A stretch of DNA of 64,000 nucleotides from Paraphysomonas bandaiensis (lineage: Eukaryota > Chrysophyceae), in the NCBI GenBank assembly GCA_965644295.1, contig CBFFRP010000069.1, positions 1 to 64,000 of the forward strand, read 5' to 3'. Of the stretch, positions 44,140 to 55,840 are shown in pieces. A program made the translations under genes and the position numbers. The notes beneath the pieces are model-generated. The model was not told the DNA's origin and did no database searches. It saw nothing but the letters and a program-made list of their open reading frames with translations. Position 1 is the stretch's first letter, and each line of letters starts with the position of its first letter.

Positions 44140-45018
44140 ATGTCTGATTATACAGCAGTTGTAAAATCGACTCCACGAATTATTAAAGCTAGAGAAAATC
44201 GCAACCCAATTTTGGCAGAAAAAACTCCGCGTACCGTTTACCAATCCAAGAAATGGAATTACGATATTCCGAAGGGTCCAGAGGAAAAGAGAAGGTGGGT
44301 TGAGCCTATCAAAGAGGATTCTATCATTTCCATGTTTGATTCTGTAAAAGATAAAGTTGCGGCGGAAAGGTTGCGTGAAGAGGCATATGAGGCAAGAATG
44401 AAGGAGTTTGAGAGAAAACAGTCGTTGCCACAGGAGCCACAGGTGTCGACTAGGTCAACCTCCCGTTCATCTCACCCTTGTGATTCCACACGAATCGGCT
44501 CTGGACGGACTGCACGCACAGAAACGAACAGAACGGGTAGAGAAGATTATGAACAGCAATCAGGACGCATGCCAAGTGTACGGGAGAAATCATTATCTGA
44601 CTTCCCTGTTGGTGCCCTGATGACTATGCAAAAAGAGCGTCCCGAGGTCCTCGCTAAACGTCGTGCAGAGAGGGCCGCCAAATTTGTGCAGAGTCTGAAA
44701 CATCCACTGGATCCTCCCGACCACCAGTCTATGTCATCGCGTGTACCATTTCGCCCTGGAGGGACTTCAACGCTACTACCTACTAGTGACACCAAGCCTA
44801 AGGGAAATGGAGGGGGAAAGTATAAGACTAAAACAGCAACCACAGCAACTGGCATCGCGGTGTCTGCTCGTGATGTAGACACAGCCCGAATGAAAGAGAG
44901 TTTGAAGAGCCTTGTAGATGCTCTCGAAAATACCGAACAAGAAATAGCTAGGCAAGATCTCAAGATTGCATTATCGAAGAAAGTGAAAACATACGAAAAG
45001 AAAGGAAGTAAAGTGTAA
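44140..45018 (+). CDS. basic, mostly disordered protein (292 aa), unrecognised
   Basis: Single exon from ATG 44140 (preceded by ACTTATACC) to 45018. Highly charged, with TPRTVYQSKKWNYDIPKGPE near residue 29, a helical Arg/Glu stretch (KVAAERLREEAYEARMKEFE), a Ser/Thr/Arg linker and a C-terminal coiled coil (MKESLKSLVDALENTEQEIA...). The style resembles microtubule- or flagellum-associated proteins, but no domain is recognised, so no function is claimed. Confidence 0.6.
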   Translation: MSDYTAVVKSTPRIIKARENRNPILAEKTPRTVYQSKKWNYDIPKGPEEKRRWVEPIKEDSIISMFDSVKDKVAAERLREEAYEARMKEFERKQSLPQEPQVSTRSTSRSSHPCDSTRIGSGRTARTETNRTGREDYEQQSGRMPSVREKSLSDFPVGALMTMQKERPEVLAKRRAERAAKFVQSLKHPLDPPDHQSMSSRVPFRPGGTSTLLPTSDTKPKGNGGGKYKTKTATTATGIAVSARDVDTARMKESLKSLVDALENTEQEIARQDLKIALSKKVKTYEKKGSKV

Positions 45019-45305
45019 CTACTTTGCAGTATTGTAAACGTTTTTATTTGTAATCTCGTATTTGAGTTTGTAGAGGACGTAATATGTATCGTAGCAAGTC
45101 GTGTGCCTTGTATTTCATAATACTTGGTATGTAGTCGTAATCATTATTTTATAAAATGGTATTGGTATCATTGGACTAGCTGTAATATATATCTTTTTTC
45201 GTTCTTTTTTCATTCGTGCATTACTGTAATTAGTATTGTTATTTTCTAACTATGTCGTCTTATCTAGCTAAATGAAGCTTATTACTCAGTACAAAGGAAC
45301 AACAT
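45019..45305. other. intergenic, no gene seen
   Basis: AT-rich 3' flank. Confidence 0.4.
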
Positions 45306-46853
45306 TGGAGGCGTGTTAGAGTCAGAACTAATGTAGCAAAACAAATTAACTAACTACAGTGCTTAACCGATATCATACTATTTGGAGCTACGAAAGCTGC
45401 TTGTGCGTCACCGTAAGCACTAAGGTACAACCACTTTCGCTCTCTGTCCTTAAGACTTAAGAAGGTGAACTAGCCGGAATTCTTGACTTCAGTAGGCAGC
45501 CCAATACCCCGGATCAAGATACCCATGAGATGGGCCCATTCTCTGATTCCTTTTTATTTGTCAAGGCCAAAAATCATCTACACAAGTGACACTAATTAGT
45601 GTCCATTGTACCGCGAAAGCATTTTGCTATGAGTGTACAGATCAAGATGTTCTGACCACAATATTCTGTAACATTTAATTATTTTGGCAACAATTTCCAA
45701 TTTTATATTAATGTCATTGACTGGACTTCAGGATATTTGAGTCCGTAAGGAAAACATCCCGGATGCTTGACTTCAGCAGGCAGTACAATACCCCGGCTAC
45801 TCCTCAGGTGTGTACAATAGTTGCATATATGCAATCATAACTTTGTTAGAAGTTTATTCTTCAGTATAGAGGTGCCGGCAAGTATATATATATTATATGT
45901 ATCTGTGATGTAGGTGTTATATTTACTAAAACAATTTAGAAGTATTTCCATTCCTGATATTCAGTGCAACACTTAATAATATCAGGCTTGCGTAAAATTA
46001 CTTGACGTTTAATTATTAAGAAATACCCAGAGATCAAATTAATGGTATTGATATAAAATTGGAAGTTGTCGCCAATAATTAATTGTTACACAAACCTACT
46101 GATACCTAATAATATTGTTGTTAGTATATCTTTATCTGCCCACTCATAGCCTAATAATGCTTGTGTGCTACAAGGGATATTAATTGGTGTCACTTGTGTA
46201 GACGACTTTGGGCCTTGACAAAAAAACAGGCATCCGGGAATGGGCCCACCTTAAGGACTCAAAAAACCTGAAGTTAGCAGATGTCAGGTACATCAAAATT
46301 CTGCTTGTTCACTGCGTTTTATTTGAGTGACAGAGCGAAAGTGGTTGCAACTTGGCACTTTCAGCAACGTCAAGCACCTTTCGTAGTGCCAAGTTGCAAC
46401 CACTTTCGAAGAGTTAAGCTCTAGTTAGAGTATAATAAATGTCTGATTATTAGCAACAGGCGTATTAGAGTCAGAACTAATGTAGCAAAACAAATTAACT
46501 AACTACAGTGCTTAACTCCGATATCATACTATTTGGAGCTACGAAAGCTGCTTGTGCGTCACCGTAAGCACTAAGGTACAACCACTTTCGCTCTCTGTCC
46601 TTAAGACTTAAAAAGCTTGACTTCAGTAGGCACTCTAATACCCCGGATCCCGGATACCCATGAGATGGGCCCATTCCCGGGTCTACACAAGTGACACTAA
46701 TTAGTGTCCATTGTACCACAAAAGCATTTTGCTATGAGTGTGCAGATGAAGATATGCTGACTATAGACACGGCTCACTTTAGTTTACCGGAGAAATATCT
46801 CCGGTACTTATACCCCAGAACACTACGAAAAGGTGCGAGTCCGGCTTTGTTGA
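45306..46853. mobile_element. cluster of at least three CR copies in opposite orientations
   Basis: 45310-45640 is antisense CR sequence (GGCGTGTTAGAGTCAGAACT to CATTTTGCTATGAGTG). 46130-46335 is sense CR middle (TGCCCACTCATAGC to AGCAGATGTCAGG). 46440-46853 is a fuller antisense copy ending GGCTTTGTTGAGG. The flanks at 45668-45740 and 46013-46085 also match each other in inverted orientation (CCAATTTTATATTAATG / inverse), so 45.3-46.4 kb forms a large imperfect palindrome. The 45.3 and 46.45 kb copies are almost identical at their left ends. Confidence 0.7.
46336..46408. repeat. perfect 24-bp inverted repeat
   Basis: Arms 46336-46359 (CGAAAGTGGTTGCAACTTGG plus CACT) and 46385-46408 are exact complements with a 25-nt loop, inside the CR cluster. 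Confidence 0.9.
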
Positions 46854-47344
46854 GGCCCTAGCTAGTGAACTTGCAATGCTAAAATAGTTCTAAATCTAGT
46901 AATAACACACTTACTAGTACTTTATACTGCTGTAATTAATGTAAATATATTTATACTATAGACTGAAGGTTCTTTTTCTTCTATTCACACCGTGTTTGAC
47001 TTCTTGTATCAGACATAAATGAATACACAGTACACCCCTATAGTTAAATACACGATATATGATATTCAACAGAAAAATACTTTTGTAATACATCAGTCAG
47101 ATATCGATGGAAAAGTCACCAAAACGTCTGTATCACCAAATATTTTACTACCTACGAATCATATAACCTACTATTCTCTAAAAAAAATTCATGATGCATG
47201 AACTTCATAGAAAAGCACTTGCTGTAATACGAGTACATCGCGAAAATATGATAGGGTTGAAAGACAAAAACTAATTCAAATTAGCAAGGCACCACAAACA
47301 ACTGCTTGACAAAATCATGACATCGCGAAAAATCTAAACTCTAA
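46854..47344. other. intergenic, no gene seen
   Basis: AT-rich 3' flank of the Tudor-repeat gene. Confidence 0.4.
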
Positions 47345-49912
47345 CTATGTTGATACATGATTTGGTGTAGTGTCTTGAACAGACAACATCCCAGCATTCA
47401 CTCGGGTCTCCGTGTCCCCATCATCATACTTGACATCGAATGTCCCATCCCCACGATCACGTGTTATCACTGCAGGAAATGCCTTCGATTTTCCACGATA
47501 CCGAGCATTAACCTTCGTACCTTCCTTGAGAGTAGAATGCTCTACTACATATGGTGTTGGTGCTTTATGATTTGGTGTAGTGTCTTGAACAAACAACATC
47601 CCAGCATTTACTCGGGTCTCCGTGTCCCCATCATCATACTTGACATCGAATGTCCCATCCCCACGATCACGTGTTATCACTGCAGGAAATGCCTTCGATT
47701 TTCCACGATACCGAGCATTAACCTTCATACCTTCCTTGAGAGTAGAATGCTCTACTACATATGGTGTTGGTGCTACATGATTTGGTGTAGTGTCTTGAAC
47801 AGACAACATCCCAGCATTTACTCGGGTCTCCGTGTCCCCATCATCATACTTGACATCGAATGTCCCATCCCCACGATCACGTGTTATCACTGCAGGAAAT
47901 GCCTTCGATTTTCCACGATACCGAGCATTAACCTTCGTACCTTCCTTGAGAGTAGAATGCTCTACTACATATGGTGTTGGTGCTTTATGATTTGGTGTAG
48001 TGTCTTGAACAGACAACATCCCAGCATTCACTCGGGTCTCCGTGTCCCCATCATCATACTTGACATCGAATGTCCCATCCCCACGATCACGTGTTATCAC
48101 TGCAGGAAATGCCTTCGATTTTCCACGATACCGAGCATTAACCTTCGTACCTTCCTTGAGAGTAGAATGCTCTACTACATATGGTGTTGGTGCTTTATGA
48201 TTTGGTGTAGTGTCTTGAACAGACAACATCCCAGCATTTACTCGGGTCTCCGTGTCCCCATCATCATACTTGATATCGAATGTCCCATCCCCACGATCAC
48301 GTGTTATCACTGCAGGAAATGCCTTCGATTTTCCACGATACCGAGCATTAACCTTCATACCTTCCTTGAGAGTAGAATGCTCTACTACATATGGTGTTGG
48401 TGCTACATGATTTGGTGTAGTGTCTTGAACAGACAACATCCCAGCATTTACTCGGGTCTCCGTGTCCCCATCATCATACTTGACATCGAATGTCCCATCC
48501 CCACGATCACGTGTTATCACTGCAGGAAATGCCTTCGATTTTCCACGATACCGAGCATTAACCTTCGTACCTTCCTTGAGAGTAGAATGCTCTACTACAT
48601 ATGGTGTTGGTGCTTTATGATTTGGTGTAGTGTCTTGAACAGACAACATCCCAGCATTCACTCGGGTCTCCGTGTCCCCATCATCATACTTGACATCGAA
48701 TGTCCCATCCCCACGATCACGTGTTATCACTGCAGGAAATGCCTTCGATTTTCCACGATACCGAGCATTAACCTTCGTACCTTCCTTGAGAGTAGAATGC
48801 TCTACTACATATGGTGTTGGTGCTTTATGATTTGGTGTAGTGTCTTGAACAAACAACATCCCAGCATTTACTCGGGTCTCCGTGTCCCCATCATCATACT
48901 TGACATCGAATGTCCCATCCCCACGATCACGTGTTATCACTGCAGGAAATGCCTTCGATTTTCCACGATACCGAGCATTAACCTTCATACCTTCCTTGAG
49001 AGTAGAATGCTCTACTACATATGGTGTTGGTGCTACATGATTTGGTGTAGTGTCTTGAACAGACAACATCCCAGCATTTACTCGGGTCTCCGTGTCCCCA
49101 TCATCATACTTGACATCGAATGTCCCATCCCCACGATCACGTGTTATCACTGCAGGAAATGCCTTCGATTTTCCACGATACCGAGCATTAACCTTCATGC
49201 CTTCCTTGAAAGTAGGCTGAGGTGCGACGGTGGAAAGATGTTTCGGTATTGTTTTCACCATGACTCGTTTGTGTGTAACACTCTTGTGTGTACTGTCCGC
49301 CTTTTTGATTACATTAAGCTCTGTGTCTGTATTTGTAGTTTCATCTATATTCCGCGTTTACAATGTCAATAAAATTAATAATTTTAAGTGTTAAGTCATA
49401 CCTTGTTGCCTTGTTTTCCACCGCATGGCATCAGCAAAAACAATCCGGTCTGTCGAATTTGCGGTAGTTTGCAGGGGATCCTGCCACTGCATGGAAAAGT
49501 CTCTCTCTCGAACCAACGAGGGTTTCACAATTCGACCACCTTCCTGTTCTAGCCAGTGCTCCTCCCACTGTGCACCACGATCAGATTTTTCTGTGCGATA
49601 TCCAGATGTCCCCAGTAGCATATCACTCTCTTCGCCGTCCTTTTCCTCCCCCATATTCTGATAAATAAAGTGAATCAAAATACCACAAAACAGCACTCCC
49701 ACGACGGAAAACATAATTGCGATAGCTTTTATTCGGAATTCGACTGTTCTATTGGCTTCATTTTGTGTGACGGTTGGGGCAAGAGTTACAGAGGATGCCT
49801 GTGGTGGGTTCGCTACAGTATAGGTCGGCTGTAGGGTTGGTATGTCTGTGCATTGGGCAGCTTCCAACAGAAGCGATAAAATAGATATAGGGATAACTTT
49901 GAGTAGACACAT
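47345..49912 (-). CDS. single-pass membrane protein with nine Tudor-like repeats
   Basis: Exon 1 (49912-49402) and exon 2 (49344-47345) join through a 57-nt GT-AG intron into one 836-aa frame. Residues 1-21 are a signal peptide (MCLLKVIPISILSLLLEAAQ). The short Thr/Pro-rich lumenal part contains NRT at 54-56. A TM helix spans about 61-84 (IKAIAIMFSVVGVLFCGILI), followed by an acidic/basic cytosolic linker. Residues 215-830 are nine 70-aa units with KVNARYRGKSKAFPAVITRD and GTFDVKYDDGDTETRV. The 'VxARYRG...RDRGDGTxDxxYDDGDxE' pattern is Tudor-like; such domains usually bind methylated Lys/Arg. Placing them behind a membrane anchor is unusual. The start at 49912 is chosen because it gives a clean signal peptide; the frame has no ATG upstream. 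Confidence 0.75.
47357..49216 (-). repeat. 210-bp coding repeats in a 3 x 3 higher-order array
   Basis: CTTCCTTGAGAGTAG recurs every 210 bp from 47521 to 49201. Linked variants (ATTCAC/ATTTAC, CTTCGTAC/CTTCATAC, GCTTTATGA/GCTACATGA) repeat with a period of three units (630 bp). Confidence 0.93.
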
Positions 49913-50449
49913 ACGTGCGCTTATGTATAATGGAGTAAATGTGAAACTGTTATTATAATTATATAGCAGTGAACAAGAAGCTAAGGGTACATACTGCACT
50001 CTAGTTAATGGAGTACCATGTACCCCCGATAATAGAAATACACAAGAACAGATTAGCAAAATGATCCGTGTGGTTGCTTCTCTGTGATGTGTTGTGGTTT
50101 ATGTACATGATTCGCATCTTATCATAGAAACGATCTTGAAGGTACTTACAGAAAATACTGTACACTGAAACGTTAGCTATGTGCTGTCTCGAATATTTGA
50201 TTTTCGCACGATATGGCTCTAAAATAGCAGGATTTTAGGAAAAAACGATATATCTGCTGCAGCACAGAGTGGTGTACCTACTGTACAGTACAAGTACAAG
50301 GAATAGTACCACAGCAGTGTACTTAAATCGTTGTTAACTCACTGTGGCTGGCTTGGATAAACAGCAACAAATACCTAGAAGACGATTGGAGAATCTCGTT
50401 TGTCTTGAATTTAGTTAACTGTTTTACCGTGTAGGGTAATCATTGGTTG
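49913..50449. other. divergent promoter interval
   Basis: Between the Tudor-repeat gene (-) and the Nudix gene (+). Contains ACTGTACAGTACAAGTACA near 50280; no gene seen. Confidence 0.4.
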
Positions 50450-51085
50450 ATGGCGAAGTTGAATCCAACATCAATTCTAAGAAATGAATGTTTGCAATAC
50501 TTCTTGTTAGCATGGTGTCTCTTCACCACGTATATGTATCTTTTTCCTACCACTGTTTTGAAAAGTGTGCCTGGTTGTCCGTATCAGTGGCATGGAGGTA
50601 GTCCCACTCATGACGGATCGTGTTGGTGTGGGTGGGATACGTACTGTCTTTGCACCCCATCACTTGCTATTGATGCTGTTATCGAATATAAAGGCTCCAA
50701 TGAGCGAGACACAAAGATAGTATTGATTCAACGTCGTGACTCCGAAGTTATTACATTTGCCATTCCTGGTGGATTTGTAGATGTTGGTGAAGCAGTAGAG
50801 GCTGCGGCTGTGAGGGAAGTGAAAGAAGAAACGAATCTTGACTTAACATCACTGCAGCAGTTTAAAGTATTTTCAGACCCCAAACGAGATGCAAGGAGAC
50901 ACACCGTGAGTGTCGTCTTTCGGTGCTTTGTCGAAGATGTAACTGATATACACAGTGGTGATGATGCCAAGGCAGCAGTACTAGTTCCTCTTCGAGAAGC
51001 ACTGAAACTTAAGTTAGCATTTGACCACAAAGTAATTTTAGAAGAATTTATTAAACACTTCCATCCCACATTACTCTCAATGTGA
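50450..51085 (+). CDS. membrane-anchored Nudix hydrolase
   Basis: Single exon, 211 aa, ATG at 50450. Residues 18-40 form a signal anchor (YFLLAWCLFTTYMYLFPTTV). A Cys-rich link (DGSCWCGWDTYCLC) leads to TPSLAIDAVIEY, the start of the Nudix fold. The Nudix box reads GGFVDVGEAVEAAAVREVKE followed by ETNLDL: G-x5-E-x7-REVKEE, with Asn where Gly is usual. Substrates of this superfamily are nucleoside diphosphates linked to another moiety; which one is not visible. It is likely to act at an endomembrane. Confidence 0.85.
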   Translation: MAKLNPTSILRNECLQYFLLAWCLFTTYMYLFPTTVLKSVPGCPYQWHGGSPTHDGSCWCGWDTYCLCTPSLAIDAVIEYKGSNERDTKIVLIQRRDSEVITFAIPGGFVDVGEAVEAAAVREVKEETNLDLTSLQQFKVFSDPKRDARRHTVSVVFRCFVEDVTDIHSGDDAKAAVLVPLREALKLKLAFDHKVILEEFIKHFHPTLLSM

Positions 51086-52834
51086 TATATGAATGATTAG
51101 TATATATGTACCAATAATCGTTATTATGTGCGGCGCTCGGGGGAAGCGTACTTATCCCTGATCGGATCATACTGAAGTCTTCTTTCTGTCGTAGCCTCAA
51201 CAATTTGAGGTCTAAAAATCTGCAACAAAGCACAAATGGTGCAAATACAAGGATGCGTTGTTCTAGCTCATCGTGCCCGCCGACTTTACCAATGCTAGGT
51301 AAAAACATATTGTATTTTGTAATAAGCATATATGCATTCTTCTACAGGTTAAACCCACGGTCCCCATGATGTTATTATCCCCATTTGTATCAGAAAGTGT
51401 TTTTCGAACTGAATTGGGTTCAACAGAAAGCTCATATTAGTACGAGGGAAATATAGACATCAATTTCAATATTCAGTACGAACACAAACTACGAATCGTA
51501 TCTGCTATCTTAATTATTAACTGTTAATATGATATAGAGTATAGAAACCACAATGATGAGTCGGCTGTTATATTCCATCCTTAGTTTGATGTAGACGATC
51601 ATAATGATGATAGTGCAAGCAACATATCTTCAGAAGTAGGGAGCTGGCTGACAAGCATACAATATATTATTGCAATACAATATAAAAATTTATTATCTAA
51701 CATCTATATTCTATATGATGCATAGATTGACAGTTTCATCATTGAATAGATACGCATTGGTATATGGCCATCAAGCTACTCGCCGGCCCCGTAAGACATT
51801 GTGATTGAAACAGCTAGTCATTATAAATTGTGTGATTGTCTTCGTCAAAGTAAAAAATATTTCGAACTAGAGTTTATCTCTAGTTAAAGTGTAGTCATAA
51901 ATTATCATCGCATATAACTACGCATGACATTTCAATGAGGTCATAGCGGTATAGCGGTAAGTACCAAAGTTTGACATCTTAGGAGTGGTGTTCACTGAAC
52001 AACTGGAAGTAGACTTTAATATGCTCAATGCTGAGAACTATAAATAATAATCAATATCTCTTATCATTTACCAATTTCATGTTATCTCTACTACCACTCA
52101 TTTCTCGTACAATCTTATATCGCCACTATCTTGCATGATCACTATAATATTTCGTTTCACTACTATATTATACTTATCGTCATGATGTTAATTCTCGTAA
52201 TACGATTAACCACAACTGTGAACTTCTCGTAACGGTTATAATTCAAATATCTTTTAATTGCTCTCAAACAGCAAAACTCAACAGCAAGATCAGACAAATT
52301 AAGCATAGGTCAGCTAGAATATTTTTTGAATGACAACAAAAGCCGTACGGCAATAGACAGTCCCTACAATTGTATAAAACCACGCCCTACTGGGATGAAT
52401 GCACGAATGATGTCAGTCAACTACTCTCTTTATTCAAGATTTTGTTGATCTGAGTACGATGCAATAATATCCGTGATTCAATATCGAGGTAAAAGTTTAT
52501 TCAATTCGAGATATTGTCATGTCTATTCCATGCAGACTAAACATCGCTCCCTATTATCTGTTTCTCCAGCAAAGTGATGGTAGATATTGGCCTTTAGGAC
52601 AAAGAAGGTTGTTGTTTCCGCCTCTTTCAGATGCTATGTGTTGTTGGGATGAGCCCTGTCGTAAGATTGTTCTTAATATTTTCTATGCATGTATGTAACT
52701 TTAAGCAAAGGACTCTTTAAATTATATACTGCAGTACAGTATACCGTATAACACTGGATATAAATTGTTACTCCTCATTCATATATATATATATATCGTT
52801 GTGGCATTTTGGTATGATGACAAATAACACAATC
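51086..52834. other. long intergenic region, no firm gene
   Basis: AT-rich. On the minus strand 51120-51310 there is a frame with a hydrophobic stretch (ILVFAPFVLCC) that I cannot support as an exon. Near 52230 a short phrase (ACGGTTATAATTCAAATATC) resembles part of the 681-bp unit. Confidence 0.4.
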
Positions 52835-53021
52835 CAAACAAAATACTACACTGTGCACAAGTGATCATTGACGAATTCCATGACATCAAATTCATGCGTG
52901 TTGTTTCCGCTATCAACAAGCACTGGTGAGTGAAAAGTGTATGATAGCGGAAACAACACGCATGCATTTGATATCATGGAATTCGTTGATGACCAGTGTG
53001 CACAGCGTGGTATTTTGTTTG
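52835..53021. repeat. foldback element: 80-bp arms, 26-nt loop
   Basis: Left arm 52835-52915 and right arm 52942-53021 are inverse complements with few mismatches (core TGATAGCGGAAACAACACGC). It would form a long hairpin in RNA or DNA. Candidate foldback MITE or small-RNA precursor. Confidence 0.9.
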
Positions 53022-53106
53022 TCTGAACCAACATACACATACATGTCATCTACAAAACATCAATATAGGGGATCCGTCATGAATCAATAATGTTCACAAA
53101 AAGTCG

Positions 53107-53317
53107 AGGTAATACCAAAACCTGGTGAAATTTTTGTTGATGCTTGGAAAAGGGTATAACTATGCACAATAACAGTAACTATTTGAAGATACTATTAACA
53201 GTGTGAAAAGCAGTATTTATAATATTCTACTTCATTTCTTCCATTCTACTTCAGTTTTACAGCTATAAAAGTCATCGACTACACATATATATTATATACA
53301 GTTCAAGCGTTTCAGTC
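53107..53317 (-). repeat. dispersed repeat R2, copy 2 (inverted)
   Basis: Inverse complement of 4467-4692 with about 15-20 differences, bounded by AAGTCGAGGTAATACC and CATATATATTATATACAGTT. Confidence 0.75.
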
Positions 53318-53404
53318 CTAAGCTTGAAAAGCTACTCGTTGTACGACACCCCACAACAACCACTAATAGGTCTAATATAACATACATGATGTACATAACA
53401 ATAT

Positions 53405-53665
53405 ATGTTCGGTCTAGCAGAACTTCGTGATCTTCTTATGAGAAAAAATAATGATGATCCTCTACCTACCGATGACTATCCACCTGCTTATGATCCTCCA
53501 CCTACTAGTTATGTGTCCCCAACGGCTGTTGATTGCCGCGTCTCCGGGTACTAATACTACTGTAAGTAGTAGTAGTGATGATAGCTATATGCTAATGCAG
53601 TGTATCCAAAATCAGGCTATTCGGTTGGAGCGTTTGCAATCTCAAGAGAGGCAAATGCAGATATA
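53405..53665 (+). other. short Pro-rich frame with PPAY motif, probably broken
   Basis: ATG at 53405 opens MFGLAELRDLLMRKNNDDPL, then a PTDDYPPAYDPPPTSY stretch, which stops at TAC-TAA. A second frame continues with SSSSDDSYMLMQCIQNQAIR plus LERLQSQERQM to 53665. The two frames are out of phase and I found no intron that fits, so this is a broken or misjoined gene. PPxY is a WW-domain ligand. Confidence 0.3.
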
Positions 53666-55628
53666 AAGTCATAATGGCCGTCGGTGTGAAAATGCACAGC
53701 ATATTTTCCAATTAGAAAATCAATAACGTATTCCAGTAATGATTTTTTATTCTTGTTATCTTTTATCATTGCAACAACCACCAGGAGAATGACCCACGAG
53801 AGATAAATATCCTTGGAATTAGCATTGATAAAGTTCGAGGCCATATCCTTGGATCTTTTTCCCTTCACGGAATGTCCACTCTGGTGACAATCAAATATTT
53901 TTACCAAAGGGGACGCTATTCCCTTGGATCTCAAATAAGCGTGCACTACATGAAGGAATTATTTGTCATCATTCCAAAATGCCACAATGAAATATGAATA
54001 ATGAGTATAATAATAAAATTCCACAGACACCTACATGTGTTATGCTTTCAGAGCCTTTCAAAAAACTCTAAGAACAAACACCAAAAACAATAAATGTGTT
54101 CTGAATAAATGTGGTAAATCATCGACCATGTATATACATCATCGTTATATATATGTATAAATGTATACATCATCGTTATATTATTATAGTATATCGACGT
54201 TATATTATATAGCTACAGGTTGAATACATTCCTATTCATGCCGTGTAATGCTACCGTTAGGGGCGCCTTATACGGAGCTCTTCGAGAAAAGAGCAAAAAG
54301 GCTCTGCTCTCGGCGCCGAGCGTATTTTGCAAATATGCCACCTTATACAAAAAAAGTCAAAAGGCTTTTCTCTCGGTGCCGAGCGCCCTAAAATACGGAC
54401 TGGAAGCAAAGAAATCGATCCAACCCAACATAAACATGTACTCTAGTGACAAATTCTGTTTGTATTTGTATCTCATGATACATTAATGTTGCTCACAATG
54501 TGACATGTTTGTAATAATAGCTTGTGTTGACACTCTTGTGGCATTTATCTGCTTATCTGCTAGCGTTATTCTTTGCTCTAATTCAACTGTTGTCTGCCAT
54601 TTTTATACAGTTACAAATCGCAGAAGTATCTCTATAGCAGAAGTTATCTACATATAATCGCAATTCCAGTCCAACAATGAAGGACATTATAACCTGAAAA
54701 ATAAAATAAATTAGTTATAATAACTCATTACAAACATCCAATTTGATTATGTAGGGTTGATATCATATCATACGACATTGCGCCACAAGTGGCATACCTG
54801 CGTATTATAGTGCATCTGCAAAGTAGCAACTCATCCAATATGACCTTAATATTTCATATAAGCATACTTATATTAATCAAACCATTGTAACAGTATCATA
54901 AGCAGTCATTGAGGTTAAATTTACTGCAAAATAGGACAACTACACCCATGGTTGTAGGGGTTTGAAACCAATGGATGCCCATACAGCAAAGTGCTTTGAA
55001 AGAACTAAATTCCAACAAAATAAAATACGAAACTCAGTATGAAGATTTCATATCACTCAAATATTAAGAATGACACGATTCCTTGAATTGGAAGGCATAT
55101 GGGATCATTAAGTGCAACAAGGAAGGCGCAATTAGGGACAGATCCTCCTATAATGACCTGTGCATATTTCTTGACCGTCTATTAATGAATCCAGAATCAG
55201 TATTCGTAATCTCATCTTTGCTATCACAGCGTTGTTTTCAGCAACTAGTCTCTGTTACGTGCCTCACAGTGAGTTCAGGAGCTCTCTATAACTGTGAATT
55301 TTGATGCAGGAGAACAATTGCAATCTTACAGGCAAACTTCCACCAAAAGTTGTGGAAGTTGGACCTCCACACCTCCAGAATAGCATGTTATATTGGTAAC
55401 CCAGTGTGTTTATGTGATATGTATCATTGTTTGAGCATATGATATTGACAAGTCACATTCCAGACACCCATTACACTGCATATGATACAAATAAACTGAA
55501 AAAAACTGGGTACAGTTTTTTCCGCCCCTAGATATTACGTACGTCGTAGTGTGTAGCAAATCCTCGATATATACAGCATACATACCCCACATGATCACCA
55601 CAACACCCTGGAGCGGTTCTGTGATATA
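53666..55628. other. long intergenic region, no firm gene
   Basis: AT-rich with one GC-rich patch at 54255-54410, where AAAAGGCTCTGCTCTCGG and AAAAGGCTTTTCTCTCGG form an imperfect direct repeat about 60 bp apart. A minus frame at 53690-53850 has a hydrophobic stretch (WVILLVVVAMI) but no supported gene. Confidence 0.4.
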
Positions 55629-55660
55629 CGTATACCCATGGTATACTGGTATACCTATAG
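55629..55660. promoter_or_regulatory. palindromic GGTATACC motif upstream of AP-1 mu
   Basis: ATGGTATACTGGTATACC ends at 55655, about 185 bp before the AP-1 mu start. Same motif type as before other genes in the window. Confidence 0.4.
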
Positions 55661-55840
55661 AGCAGCATACCATACCCGGCCCATGCAGCAGTGTGTTGGT
55701 TCGATTGAATTATTTGCTTACATGGGTATTGTTGCACTCTTAGGTGGCAATATATATTATCTCATCCACTGCTACATTGCAAGGTTATCTAACATTTGAG
55801 GCTTTTCTAGTAGATTGGACCTCATCTTACGTACTGTACA

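Noticed and set aside
47357-49372. 671-codon plus-strand frame opposite the Tudor repeats
   Set aside because: It is the antisense of the 210-bp coding repeats; Cys/Trp/Ile-rich translation without domain logic. The minus strand has a clean Tudor-like domain and spliced signal peptide.
49913-50059. Upstream extension of the membrane Tudor gene
   Set aside because: The frame is open but contains no ATG; the ATG at 49912 gives a good signal peptide.
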